From positions 1 through 45,616 of the forward strand of contig JAEWBY010000064.1 in the NCBI GenBank assembly GCA_023390905.1: a DNA stretch of 45,616 nt, in the 5' to 3' direction. Numbering within the stretch: position 1 is the first letter of the stretch; every line of letters begins with the position of its first letter. The position numbers and the translations under genes were made by a program. Under the pieces are notes generated by a model. That model was given only the letters and a program-made list of their open reading frames with translations. It searched no databases and was not told the DNA's origin. Source of the DNA: Pseudomonadota bacterium. GTDB taxonomy: Bacteria; Pseudomonadota; Gammaproteobacteria; Xanthomonadales; Xanthomonadaceae. Shown piece after piece: positions 31,178 through 39,323 of this stretch.

Positions 31178-33289
31178 ATGCGCGCCACTCCCCGTTTGCT
31201 CCTGCTGACCGCGGCCCTGAGCGTCGCGCTCGGCGCCTGCGATCGCACTCCCGAAACCCCCGCGCCCGCCGCGCAGACGCCGGCCGCTCCCGCGCCGACC
31301 GCCACGCCGACCGCCGGCATCGATCTGGCCGGAATCGACACATCCGTCGCGCCGGGCGATGACTTCGACGCCTATGCCAATGGCGCCTGGAGCAAGACCG
31401 CGCAGATTCCCGATGATCGCTCCAGCACCGGCGTGTTCCTGACGGTCTTCCAGAAGGCCGAACAGCGCAATGCCGAACTCGTGCAGGGCCTGGCCAAATC
31501 CAACCCGGCCGCCGGCAGCAACGAGCGCAGGATCGCCGATTACTACACCGCGTTCATGGATGAGGCCGGCATCGAACAGCGGGGCCTGGCGCCATTGCAG
31601 CCGAAGCTGGATGAAGTCGCCGCGATCAACGACACGGCCGCGCTGTCGCGCTACATCGGCGGCAGCGTGCGTTCGGACACCGATCCGCTCAACGCCACCA
31701 ACTACGCGACCGAAAACGTGTTCGGCCTGTTCGTCGCCCAGGGCCTGGAAGATCCGTCGAAGAACGTGGCCTACCTGATGCAGGGCGGCCTGGGCATGCC
31801 GGATCGCGAGTACTACCTTTCCTCCGACAAGGAAATGGCCGGCAATCGCGATGCCTATCGCGGCTACATCGCCAACCTGCTCAAGACCGCCGGCGCCAGC
31901 GAGGCCGACGCGGCCAGGCAGGCCAAGGCGATCTTCGATCTGGAAATGAAGATCGCGCGCGCCCACGCCACCATCGTCGACAGCCAGGACGTGCACAAGG
32001 CCAACAATCCATGGGAAACCGCCAAGCTCGGGGCCACCGCGCCCGGCATCGACTGGCCGGCGTTCCTGGATGCGGCCGGGCTGAAGGATCAGACCACGCT
32101 CGTGGCGTGGCAGCCGGAGGCCATCCGCAAACTCTCCGCGCTCGTCGCCAGTGAACCGCTGCAGACCTGGAAGGACTATCTGCGCTTCCACGCACTGAAC
32201 CACAGCGCCAGCCTGTTGCCGAAGGCATACGCGGACCTCTCGTTCGACTTCTACGGCAAGACCCTGCAGGGCACGCCGAAGCAGCGTGATCGCTGGAAGC
32301 GCGCGCTGGGTTCGATCGACGCGAGCCTGGGCGATGCGCTCGGCCAGTTGTACGTGCAGAAGTATTTCCCGGCCACGTCCAAGGCGCAGGTCGAAGGCAT
32401 GGTGCAGAACATCCTGGCCGCGTTCCGCGACGGGATCGATCAGCTGGAATGGATGACCCCGGCGACCAAGGAAAAAGCCAAGGCCAAGGCCGCGACGATG
32501 CGCGTGAGCGTCGGCTACCCGGAAACCTGGCGCGATTATTCGGGCCTGGAGATCAAGGCCGATGATCCGCTCGGCAATCGCCTGCGCGCGGAGGAGTACG
32601 AATACCGCCACCAGCTCGCCAAGCTCGGCAAGACGCCGGATCGCGGCGAATGGTGGATGCTCGCGCAGGAAGTCAACGCCGTGCAGTTGCCGTTGCAGAA
32701 CGCGATGAACTTCCCCGCCGCGATTCTCGAAGCGCCGTTCTTCGATCCCAATGCCGACGCCGCCGCCAACTACGGCGCGATCGGCGCGGTGATCGGGCAC
32801 GAGGTCAGCCACGGCTTCGACAACATGGGCGCCGAGTTCGACGATCAGGGCCGCCTGCGCAACTGGTGGACGCCGGAGGACGCCGCGCACTTCAAGGCGG
32901 TGGGCGATCGACTGGTCGCGCAGTACAACGCGTATGAACCGCTGCCGGGCCTGCACATCAACGGCCAGCAGACGCTGGGCGAGAACATCGCCGACGTCGC
33001 GGGGCTCCAGGCCGCGTACCAGGCGTACAGGAAGTCGCTGGGCGGCAAGGAAGCCCCGGTGATCGATGGCCTCACCGGCGATCAGCGTTTCTTCATCGCC
33101 TATGCGCAGGCCTGGCGCACGAAGACGCGCGACGCCGCGCTGCGCGCGCAGGTGATCGGCGATGGCCACGCACCGGGCCGTTACCGCGCGCAGACCGTGC
33201 GCAATATCGACGCGTGGTACCAGGCGTTCCCGGCCAAGGCCGGCGAGAAGCTCTATCTGGAGCCCAAGGATCGCGTGAAGATCTGGTAA
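31178..33289 (+). CDS. M13-family (neprilysin/PepO-like) zinc metallopeptidase, lipoprotein
   Basis: This is a 703-residue M13 endopeptidase that degrades short peptides. It carries a lipoprotein signal (LLLLTAALSVALGACDR, lipobox LGAC at about residue 21) and an Ala/Pro/Thr-rich linker, then the M13 N-domain starting at GIDTSVAPGDDFDAYANGAW. The zinc motif HEVSH is at residues 541-545 within AVIGHEVSHGFDNMGAEFD, and the third ligand E602 is in LGENIADVAGLQAAY. The NAFY/NYY-like substrate strand is VNAVQLPLQNAMNFPAAIL. The C-terminus ends in VKIW, as usual for the family. Xanthomonads carry several M13 lipoproteins, thought to act in the periplasm or at the outer membrane. ATG 31178 has GAGG five bases upstream. 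Confidence 0.93.
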   Translation: MRATPRLLLLTAALSVALGACDRTPETPAPAAQTPAAPAPTATPTAGIDLAGIDTSVAPGDDFDAYANGAWSKTAQIPDDRSSTGVFLTVFQKAEQRNAELVQGLAKSNPAAGSNERRIADYYTAFMDEAGIEQRGLAPLQPKLDEVAAINDTAALSRYIGGSVRSDTDPLNATNYATENVFGLFVAQGLEDPSKNVAYLMQGGLGMPDREYYLSSDKEMAGNRDAYRGYIANLLKTAGASEADAARQAKAIFDLEMKIARAHATIVDSQDVHKANNPWETAKLGATAPGIDWPAFLDAAGLKDQTTLVAWQPEAIRKLSALVASEPLQTWKDYLRFHALNHSASLLPKAYADLSFDFYGKTLQGTPKQRDRWKRALGSIDASLGDALGQLYVQKYFPATSKAQVEGMVQNILAAFRDGIDQLEWMTPATKEKAKAKAATMRVSVGYPETWRDYSGLEIKADDPLGNRLRAEEYEYRHQLAKLGKTPDRGEWWMLAQEVNAVQLPLQNAMNFPAAILEAPFFDPNADAAANYGAIGAVIGHEVSHGFDNMGAEFDDQGRLRNWWTPEDAAHFKAVGDRLVAQYNAYEPLPGLHINGQQTLGENIADVAGLQAAYQAYRKSLGGKEAPVIDGLTGDQRFFIAYAQAWRTKTRDAALRAQVIGDGHAPGRYRAQTVRNIDAWYQAFPAKAGEKLYLEPKDRVKIW

Positions 33290-33310
33290 GCCGGCGCATC
33301 GATGCCACAC

Positions 33311-33338
33311 GAAGGGCGGATGGCGACATCCGCCCTTC
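33311..33338 (+). terminator. Terminator hairpin after M13 peptidase gene
   Basis: A perfect 12-bp stem (GAAGGGCGGATG / CATCCGCCCTTC) with a GCGA tetraloop begins 22 bp after the M13 stop and is followed by TTCGTT. The strong stem and GNRA loop make it a good intrinsic terminator despite the interrupted T-run. Confidence 0.8.
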
Positions 33339-33415
33339 TTCGTTCGGCCGCCGCACGCGTTGCAGCGTGCGCCCCGCGCAGGCATAGTCCGCGCATCGCA
33401 GCGCGGCAGCCATGC

Positions 33416-34243
33416 ATGAAGAACCGTTCCGTATCCCGCCAGGACAGCGACGACGAACAGCGGCGGCTGGCCGTGCTGATCGACGCGGACAACGCGCAGC
33501 CGGCGGTCATCACCGGCTTGCTGGAGGAAGTGGCGCGCTACGGCGTCGCCAGCGTCAAGCGCATCTACGGCGATTTCACCAGCACGCGGATGACGCAGTG
33601 GAAGGCCGCGCTGCTCAAGCACTCAATCGCACCGGTGCAGCAGTTCGCCTACACCAGCGGCAAGAACGCCACCGACAGTTCGCTGATCATCGATGCGATG
33701 GATCTGATGTACACGCAGCGCTTCGACGGCTTCTGCCTGGTGTCCAGCGACAGCGACTTCACCCGGCTGGCGCAGCGCCTGCGCGAGGAAGGATTGCTGG
33801 TCTATGGCTTCGGTGAACGCAAGACGCCCGATGCCTTCGTGCAGGCCTGCGACAAGTTCGTCTACACCGAGGTGCTGCGCAGCGAGACGCCTGCGCCGCC
33901 GCCGGCCAGACCCGCGGCCAAGCGCCCGGCGCGCAAGAGCGACACCGCGATCACCGAACCGACCGCCACGCCCGCGCCCGCGCAGGACAACGGCAAACCC
34001 GAAGCCCTGCCGTTGCGGCTGATCCGGCAGGCGATCGAGGAGGCATCCGACGATCAAGGCTGGGCCTTTCTCGGCACGGTGGGCAGTTACCTGATCAAGA
34101 TCCGGCCGGACTTCGACCCTCGTTTGTACGGCAAGAAAAAACTCAGTGATCTGCTGCAACAGGATCCGCAGCATTTCGTCGTCGAGGAACGCGGCGGCGA
34201 TGGCGGTGCGAGCCGCCGCATCTACGTGCGCTGGCGCGAGTGA
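33416..34243 (+). CDS. NYN-domain protein with C-terminal LOTUS/OST-HTH domain
   Basis: This 275-residue protein joins an N-terminal NYN (PIN-like, LabA/DUF88) domain to a C-terminal OST-HTH/LOTUS domain. The NYN domain (about 17-165) shows its acidic metal-site residues: D23 and D25 in LIDADNAQP, D82 in ATDSSLIIDAMDLM, and the SSDSDFTRL motif. A Pro/Ala/Lys-rich linker (about 165-200) leads to LPLRLIRQAIEEASDDQGWA ... YGKKKLSDLLQQDPQHF, the LOTUS pattern. Related NYN proteins are metal-dependent ribonucleases, and LOTUS domains bind RNA or protein partners, so an RNA-processing role is likely but unproven for bacterial members. ATG 33416 starts MKNRSVSRQD; upstream in-frame sequence overlaps the terminator region and is not coding. 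The next gene is 9 bp downstream. Confidence 0.85.
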   Translation: MKNRSVSRQDSDDEQRRLAVLIDADNAQPAVITGLLEEVARYGVASVKRIYGDFTSTRMTQWKAALLKHSIAPVQQFAYTSGKNATDSSLIIDAMDLMYTQRFDGFCLVSSDSDFTRLAQRLREEGLLVYGFGERKTPDAFVQACDKFVYTEVLRSETPAPPPARPAAKRPARKSDTAITEPTATPAPAQDNGKPEALPLRLIRQAIEEASDDQGWAFLGTVGSYLIKIRPDFDPRLYGKKKLSDLLQQDPQHFVVEERGGDGGASRRIYVRWRE

Positions 34244-34252
34244 TCGCGGCGC

Positions 34253-34846
34253 ATGGACGACAAGCCCTTCGCACCGGCCTGTGATCGCAACCGCGATCCG
34301 ATACTCGCGGTGCTGCGCCATCATTTCGCCGAGGCGCGGCGCGTGCTGGAGATCGGCAGCGGCACCGGGCAGCACGCCGTCCATTTCGCGATGAAGATGC
34401 CGTGGCTGACCTGGCAGAGTTCGGATCGCGAAGAACACCTGCCCGGCATCAGTCGGTGGCTGGACGAAGCGGAACTGCCGAACACGCCCGCGCCGCTGGC
34501 GCTGGACGTGGACGGCTCGTGGCCGGGCGAACGCTTCGATGCGGTGTTCAGCGCCAACACGCTGCACATCATGGGCTGGACGTCGGTGCAGGCGTTCTTT
34601 CAGGGAGTGGGCCGGATCCTGGGCGCGCGCGGATCATTGATCGTCTATGGTCCCTTCAACTACGGCGGCCGCTACACCAGCGACAGCAACCGCGAATTCG
34701 ATGCCTGGCTCAGGGCGCGCGATCCGGCCTCGGGGATCCGCGACTTCGAAGCGGTGGACGCACTGGCGCTCGAACAGCACCTGCTGCTGATCGATGACGT
34801 GGCGATGCCGGCCAACAACCGCTGCCTGGTGTGGCGCAAGGCGTAG
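34253..34846 (+). CDS. DUF938 SAM-dependent methyltransferase (METTL26-like)
   Basis: This is a 197-residue class I methyltransferase fold of the DUF938 family, whose human homologue is METTL26. SAM motif I is VLEIGSGTGQHAVHF at about residues 30-44. The acidic SDREE follows motif I, and the family's characteristic stretch FDAVFSANTLHIMGW and LIVYGPFNYGG are both present. The substrate is unknown for the family. It starts 9 bp after the NYN-LOTUS gene on the same strand, so the two are probably one transcript. That pairing could hint at RNA as a common theme, but this is only context. Confidence 0.85.
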   Translation: MDDKPFAPACDRNRDPILAVLRHHFAEARRVLEIGSGTGQHAVHFAMKMPWLTWQSSDREEHLPGISRWLDEAELPNTPAPLALDVDGSWPGERFDAVFSANTLHIMGWTSVQAFFQGVGRILGARGSLIVYGPFNYGGRYTSDSNREFDAWLRARDPASGIRDFEAVDALALEQHLLLIDDVAMPANNRCLVWRKA

Positions 34847-34864
34847 CGCGCAACCAACGGTTCC

Positions 34865-34917
34865 CGGCACGCCGGATCCGCGACGCCGGCGTGCCGCGCC
34901 ATCCCGCACGGCGGGAT
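34865..34917 (+). terminator. Two consecutive hairpins after the DUF938 gene
   Basis: An 11-bp perfect inverted repeat (CGGCACGCCGG / CCGGCGTGCCG, 10-nt loop, 34865-34896) is followed by a 7-bp one (ATCCCGC-ACG-GCGGGAT, 34901-34917). Neither has a T-run. They probably end or stabilise the NYN-DUF938 transcript ahead of the M61 gene. Confidence 0.45.
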
Positions 34918-34975
34918 CGCGTCCACCCGATCGTCTACACACGATGACAGCATCGTCAGCCGCAGGAAACAGCGC

Positions 34976-36889
34976 ATGAAGTGGACCGGAACCCTCGCGA
35001 TCGCGCTGGCCTGCACACTGATGATCGTGCCGCCCGTTCGCGCGCAGGCACAGCCGGCATCCGCCGCCGCACAGGCGATCGCCGATCGCGATTATCCGGG
35101 CACGCTGACGCTCGAGGTCGATGCCAGCGACACCGCGCGCCGGATCCAGCAGGTGCGCCAGCGCATTCCGGTGCAAGCGGGGCCGTTGACGCTGTGGTAT
35201 CCGAAGTGGATTCCCGGCAACCACGCACCGACCGGGCCGATCAACCAGATCGCCGGCCTGCGCATCCGCGCCAATGGCCAGGCGATCGCCTGGACGCGCG
35301 ATCCGCTGGACATGTACGCGTTCGCCGTCGATGTGCCGGCGGGCGTGGATCATCTCGACATCGAATTCCAGTACCTCTCGCCGACCTCGGCCGCGCAGGG
35401 CCGCGTGGCGGTGACCGAGCGCATGCTCTCGCTGCAATGGCACCGCGTGCTGCTGTATCCGGCCGGTTTCGATGCGCGCCGGATCCGCATCACGCCCAGC
35501 CTGCGCGTGCCGTCCGGCTGGCAGTCGGCCACGGCGTTGAGCGTCGCCGACTCGCAGGAGGCCGACGTGCTGCGCTTTGCCACCACCGATCTGATGACGC
35601 TGATCGATTCGCCCGTCTATGCAGGCGAATACTTCCGCAGATTCGATCTCGATGGCGGCGCCACGCCGGTGCGGCTCAACGCCATGGCCGATACCGCCGC
35701 GCAACTCGACGCGACGCCGTCGATGCTGCAGGCGCATCGCGCGCTGGTGAAGCAGGCCGATCAGGTGTTCGGCCCGCGCCCGTTCGCGCACTACGATTTC
35801 CTGCTGGCGCTGTCGGACAGTTTCTCCGGCATCGGCCTGGAGCATCGCCAGTCCAGCGAGAACGGCACCTATGCCGATTACCTGCGCGGCACGGCCGCCT
35901 TCATCGACAACGATCTGCTGCCGCACGAATACGTGCACGCGTGGAGCGGCAAGTTCCGCCGTCCGGCGACCACATGGGCGCCGCATTACCACCAGCCGGC
36001 CGACAACTCGCTGCTGTGGGTGTACGAAGGGCAGACGCAGTACTGGGCCGTGGTGCTGGCCGCGCGCTCGGGACTGTGGACGCAGGAGCAGGCGCGTGCC
36101 GTGCTCGCCAACACGCTCGCAACCGCCTCCGTGCAGGCCGGCCGGCAGTGGCGTGATCTCGGCGATACCGTGCACCAGGGCATCATCGATTTCAACGACG
36201 CGCCGCAGGCATGGAGCAGTTGGCAGCGCGCCTACGACTTCTACGCGGAAGGATCGCTGGTGTGGCTCGCGGTGGACGCACGCCTGCGCGAACTGAGCGG
36301 CGGCCGCCGCACGCTCGACGATTTCGCGCGCCGCTTCCACGCCGGTGCCAGCGCCGATGCACCGGTGTCCCTGTATCGCGAAGACGATGTCGAGCGCACG
36401 CTGGCGCAGGTGCAGCCGTCGGACTGGAGCGCATTCCTGCGCGATCGCCTGCACGGCGTGGGCGATCAGGATCCGCTCGACGGCCTGCGCCGCGCGGGCT
36501 GGGAACTGGTCTACAGCGACGCACCGAATGCCGCGATCACCGATGCGGAAAGTGCGGGCGGCTACGACGATTTCCGCTTCTCGCTGGGCCTGCGCATCGA
36601 AAGCGACGGCACCATCGTCGAGTCGTTGTGGGATTCGCCGGGCTATCGTGCCGGCATCGCGCGCGACGTCAGCGTGGTCGCGGTGGACGGTCTGGCCTAC
36701 ACGGCCGAGCGCCTGAAGCGCGCGATCGCCGCGGCCCAGGGCAACGACCGGCCCATCGAATTGCTGCTGCGCCAGGGCGAGCAGTACCGCAGCGTGCGCA
36801 TCGCGTACCACGGCGGCCTGCGCCATCCGCACCTGCGGCGGATCGCCCACACGCGGGATCACCTGTCGGAAATCCTGGCACCACGCTGA
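34976..36889 (+). CDS. M61-family metallopeptidase (glycyl aminopeptidase-like) with PDZ domain
   Basis: This is a 637-residue exported zinc aminopeptidase. The Sec signal peptide is MKWTGTLAIALACTLMIVPPVRAQA, cleaved near residue 24. The N-terminal beta domain (about 40-190) contains the M61-typical LWYPKWIPGNHAPTGPINQI. The catalytic part has HEYVH at residues 317-321 (LLPHEYVHAWSGKFRRP) and the third zinc ligand E351 in LLWVYEGQTQYW. A PDZ domain occupies about 545-615 (LGLRIESDGTIVESLWDSPG, then GIARDVSVVAVDG). Characterised M61 enzymes from Sphingomonas prefer N-terminal glycine or alanine; the preference here is unknown. It stands alone, convergent with the VOC/haem-oxygenase-like pair. 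Confidence 0.93.
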   Translation: MKWTGTLAIALACTLMIVPPVRAQAQPASAAAQAIADRDYPGTLTLEVDASDTARRIQQVRQRIPVQAGPLTLWYPKWIPGNHAPTGPINQIAGLRIRANGQAIAWTRDPLDMYAFAVDVPAGVDHLDIEFQYLSPTSAAQGRVAVTERMLSLQWHRVLLYPAGFDARRIRITPSLRVPSGWQSATALSVADSQEADVLRFATTDLMTLIDSPVYAGEYFRRFDLDGGATPVRLNAMADTAAQLDATPSMLQAHRALVKQADQVFGPRPFAHYDFLLALSDSFSGIGLEHRQSSENGTYADYLRGTAAFIDNDLLPHEYVHAWSGKFRRPATTWAPHYHQPADNSLLWVYEGQTQYWAVVLAARSGLWTQEQARAVLANTLATASVQAGRQWRDLGDTVHQGIIDFNDAPQAWSSWQRAYDFYAEGSLVWLAVDARLRELSGGRRTLDDFARRFHAGASADAPVSLYREDDVERTLAQVQPSDWSAFLRDRLHGVGDQDPLDGLRRAGWELVYSDAPNAAITDAESAGGYDDFRFSLGLRIESDGTIVESLWDSPGYRAGIARDVSVVAVDGLAYTAERLKRAIAAAQGNDRPIELLLRQGEQYRSVRIAYHGGLRHPHLRRIAHTRDHLSEILAPR

Positions 36890-36901
36890 CGGGCGCGGCG
36901 A

Positions 36902-37321
36902 TCAGGGAATGAAGGTCTGCTCGGGATCGTCGAACGACTTGAATTCCAGCGCGTTGCCGGAAGGATCGAACAGGAACATCGTGACGTGCTGGCCGGGCTT
37001 GCCCTTCAGGCGCAGGTGCGGCTCTTCATGGAATTCCACCGACGCCGATTTGAGCCGCCGGGCCAGCGCCTCCCAGGATTGGCGATCCAGGTTCATGCCG
37101 AAGTGCGGCACCGGCACGGTCTCGCCATCGAACCTGCCGTTGTGCAGCGGCGAGCCATCGCCGCCGATATGCGCCACCAGATGATGGCCGAAGAAATCGA
37201 AGTCCTGGTAGGAGGTGTCGCTGCGGCCCTGCGGGCATCCCATCACCTCGCCGTAGAAATGCCGAGCCTCGTCGAGATCGCGCACGGGAAAGGCCAGGTG
37301 GAACTGGGTGATGCGGCTCAT
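36902..37321 (-). CDS. VOC-superfamily (glyoxalase/dioxygenase-like) protein
   Basis: This 139-residue vicinal-oxygen-chelate protein has one pair of beta-alpha-beta-beta-beta modules. Candidate metal ligands are H8 in TQFHLAFPV, H73 in VPHFGMN and E126 in NALEFKSF, the positions expected for a VOC metal site. The ending FLFDPSGNALEFKSF is characteristic. Members include glyoxalase I, extradiol dioxygenases and antibiotic-binding proteins, and I cannot choose among these. Its ATG overlaps the stop of the haem-oxygenase-like gene (ATGA, 4 bp), so it is translated together with that enzyme and probably acts on the same or a consecutive substrate. Confidence 0.82.
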   Translation of the reverse strand: MSRITQFHLAFPVRDLDEARHFYGEVMGCPQGRSDTSYQDFDFFGHHLVAHIGGDGSPLHNGRFDGETVPVPHFGMNLDRQSWEALARRLKSASVEFHEEPHLRLKGKPGQHVTMFLFDPSGNALEFKSFDDPEQTFIP

Positions 37322-38040
37322 GACGCCGCTTCCAGCCGTGGCGCGGTGTCATCGAGGATGTTCTGCCAGAACAGGTTCCAGGCGGTGATGCTGCGCGCGT
37401 AACCCTTGGCCAGTTCGGGCAGGACGCTTGAATCTTCGCGCAGGTAGTGATCGATCGCCGCGCGCGTCAGTTCGCCGTGGACGATGTCTTCCTCACCGGT
37501 GTGGATGGTCCAGAACTCCCAGTCGATGCGCGCTTGGTTCTCGCGCATGTATGGGTTGCGCTTCATGTGTTCGAACATCACCGACAGGTAGGTCTGGCAC
37601 AGGCATTCGCCGCCCATGCCGCGCAGGCCGACGCCATAGGCGACCGGATTGCCCGTCATGTCGCGCGTGAGGCCCTTGAGGATGCGTTCGTTCGCCGGCA
37701 ATGGCTGTTCCAGTTCATGCGGCGCCACGCCGATGCTGGCCAGGAAGCGATCGTAGACGGTGGGATGGGCCTTGTCCGGATCACCCTCGCCCAGTTCCTC
37801 GCTGAGGATCTGGCCCAGCAGGCTGCGCAGGCCGCCGAAAGGGAGGCGCGACACCAGCAGCGCCAGATCGCTGATGTAGTCGATGGTGAAGAAGCGGTAC
37901 TGGACGCAGAAACGCCGCAGCGCTTCGATCGGCATGTCCTCCAGCACCGTCATCTTCTGCGCGGCCAGTGCCTCGGTGGCTTGCTTGGCGTCATCGGCGA
38001 AGCGCCAGAATGATTCACGGGTCAAAGGCTCTGTGGACAT
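37318..38040 (-). CDS. Haem-oxygenase-like iron-dependent redox enzyme (HDO family)
   Basis: This 240-residue, all-helical protein fits the iron-containing redox enzyme family (Haem_oxygenas_2/PqqC/TenA-like fold). Probable iron ligands are E81 or E82 and H92 in EELGEGDPDKAHP, E145 in GGECLCQTY, and H180, E183/D185 and H188 in TIHTGEEDIVH. This matches the ligand pattern of HDO enzymes such as UndA, BesC and SznF, which use dioxygen to cleave or hydroxylate amino and fatty acids. A degradative haem oxygenase would instead show a proximal haem histidine near its N-terminus. It overlaps the VOC gene by 4 bp and is divergent, across 322 bp, from a QueC-like PP-loop gene. ATG 38040 has AGGA nine bases upstream; the substrate is unknown. 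Confidence 0.78.
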   Translation of the reverse strand: MSTEPLTRESFWRFADDAKQATEALAAQKMTVLEDMPIEALRRFCVQYRFFTIDYISDLALLVSRLPFGGLRSLLGQILSEELGEGDPDKAHPTVYDRFLASIGVAPHELEQPLPANERILKGLTRDMTGNPVAYGVGLRGMGGECLCQTYLSVMFEHMKRNPYMRENQARIDWEFWTIHTGEEDIVHGELTRAAIDHYLREDSSVLPELAKGYARSITAWNLFWQNILDDTAPRLEAAS

Positions 38041-38362
38041 GGAAGCGATCCTGATCAGGCAAGCGAGGGACGGCGCGCCCGGACTTCGCGGGCGTGCGTG
38101 TTTTTCCTGATGATGAGTCGCCGGTGTGAGGAGCATGTGCATGCGGCGCCGCGCTTGTGGCTGCGCTGGCCCGCCCCGGCGTGACGCACGGCACGCATCG
38201 CGCGCGGTCCACCTTCTGCGCAAGTTGTAATCTGACGAACGGCTGAAGCCGGTCCGTGCCGATCCACGTTCGTGAAGCCGGCGTGCAGGCGACGCGCGAT
38301 CCCCGGCGTTAGCATCCGCCGTGTCAGCGCTCCTGACAGAAGAAGCGCATCGAGGTGATCGC
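38041..38362. other. Divergent control region of the haem-oxygenase-like and QueC-like genes
   Basis: This 322-bp gap lies between two divergent genes. It holds a terminator-shaped hairpin near the minus-strand gene (38073-38097, then GTGTTTTTCC on plus) and an AT-richer island around 38222-38236 that could hold promoter elements. Open frames run through it on both strands, but I found none with a ribosome site and credible start, so I see no small gene. Confidence 0.5.
38073..38097 (+). terminator. Terminator-like hairpin within the divergent control region
   Basis: A 9-bp stem with one G-T wobble (around CGCCCG / CGGGCG, 7-nt loop) is followed on the plus strand by GTGTTTTTCC. No annotated plus-strand gene ends before it, so it would serve a short leader or an RNA antisense to the haem-oxygenase-like gene, or is chance. 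Confidence 0.35.
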
Positions 38363-39175
38363 ATGAGCCACGAGGGTCCGACGGACGAAGCGGCCGCGCG
38401 GGCCGGACGCATCCCGCGACCCGTGCAGTTGCTGTGGACCGGCGGCTGGGATTCGACGTTCCAGTTGCTTCGCCTGCTGCTCGGTTATCGCTTGCCGGTC
38501 ATGCCGGTGTACCTGGAAGATCCGACGCGCGCGTCCACCAGCACCGAACTGCGCACGATCGATCGCATCCGCGCTGCGCTCGAGCATTCCTTTCCGCATG
38601 TATGCGAAGCCCTTCTGCCGTTGCAGCGCTTCCGTGTGGCGGATCTGCAAAGCGATCCGGAGATCACCGGCGCGCTGCGCACAGTCCGCGAGCGCATCCA
38701 TATCGGCAGTCAGTACGAGTGGCTGGCGCTGTTCTGCCGGCAGCATGGCGTGGACAACATCGAACTGAGCGTGCACGTGGACGACAAGGTGCAGGCATTG
38801 CTGTCATCGTTCGTCACCCCGTACACGCAAGCCGGCACCTACCGCAGCTTCCGCGTCGATCCGAAGCACGATGGCACGGCCGAATACACGCTGTTCGGGC
38901 GGTTCGGGTTTCCGCTGTTCGGCATCGACAAGACCGCGATGGGCGCCGAAGCCGCGCGCGAGGGCTGGAGCGATTTCATGGACATGACCTGGTTCTGCCA
39001 TCGTCCGCTCGGCGGCAAACCCTGCGGCGCCTGCGCGCCCTGCGCCTACGCGATCGAGGAAGGCATGGCGTGGCGCGTTCCGACCAGCCGACGCGTGCTC
39101 TCGTATCCCTACCGCGCGCTGGCGCGACCGCTCAAGCCGGCCCTGCGCGCGGCGCTGGCGAAGTTGAATCACTAG
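38363..39175 (+). CDS. QueC-like PP-loop ATPase (COG0603-related) of unknown substrate
   Basis: This 270-residue protein is a PP-loop (ATP pyrophosphatase) enzyme. The loop is LLWTGGWDSTFQLL with TGGWDST at residues 26-32, a variant of the SGGxDS motif. The C-terminal zinc set C212-x8-C221-x2-C224-x2-C227 (WFCHRPLGGKPCGACAPCAYA region) has the exact spacing of QueC, which makes preQ0 from carboxydeazaguanine using ATP and ammonia. The middle (ELRTIDRIRAALEHSFPHV, IGSQYEWLALFCRQHGVDNIELSVH) does not match canonical QueC. There is no queD, queE or tgt nearby. ATG 38363 has a strong GAGGTG ribosome site; a GTG at 38321 lacks one. It is divergent from the haem-oxygenase-like/VOC pair. The function is unknown; ATP-dependent amidation or nitrile formation on a small molecule or a protein is the best guess. 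Confidence 0.78.
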   Translation: MSHEGPTDEAAARAGRIPRPVQLLWTGGWDSTFQLLRLLLGYRLPVMPVYLEDPTRASTSTELRTIDRIRAALEHSFPHVCEALLPLQRFRVADLQSDPEITGALRTVRERIHIGSQYEWLALFCRQHGVDNIELSVHVDDKVQALLSSFVTPYTQAGTYRSFRVDPKHDGTAEYTLFGRFGFPLFGIDKTAMGAEAAREGWSDFMDMTWFCHRPLGGKPCGACAPCAYAIEEGMAWRVPTSRRVLSYPYRALARPLKPALRAALAKLNH

Positions 39176-39323
39176 CGCCCGATGCGGCGGCGTTCCAGTC
39201 GCGACCGCGCGATGTCATGGGTACCGGAGGCTGGCGCCGACCCTGAGCCCGTCGCGCATGCCGCAAGCGTGCACGTCGATGCACTGCACGGCCGGGACTG
39301 GAGCCCGGACCGCACAGATGAGA

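Noticed and set aside
37318..38040. True haem oxygenase or PqqC for the HDO-like enzyme
   Set aside because: No proximal haem histidine is found at the N-terminus, no pqq gene is near, and the E/H/E/H ligand spacing fits the iron-dependent HDO group better.
38363..39175. Naming the PP-loop gene queC
   Set aside because: Only the zinc-binding tail fits QueC. The loop motif and central region differ, and no queuosine gene is near, so a canonical assignment would mislead.
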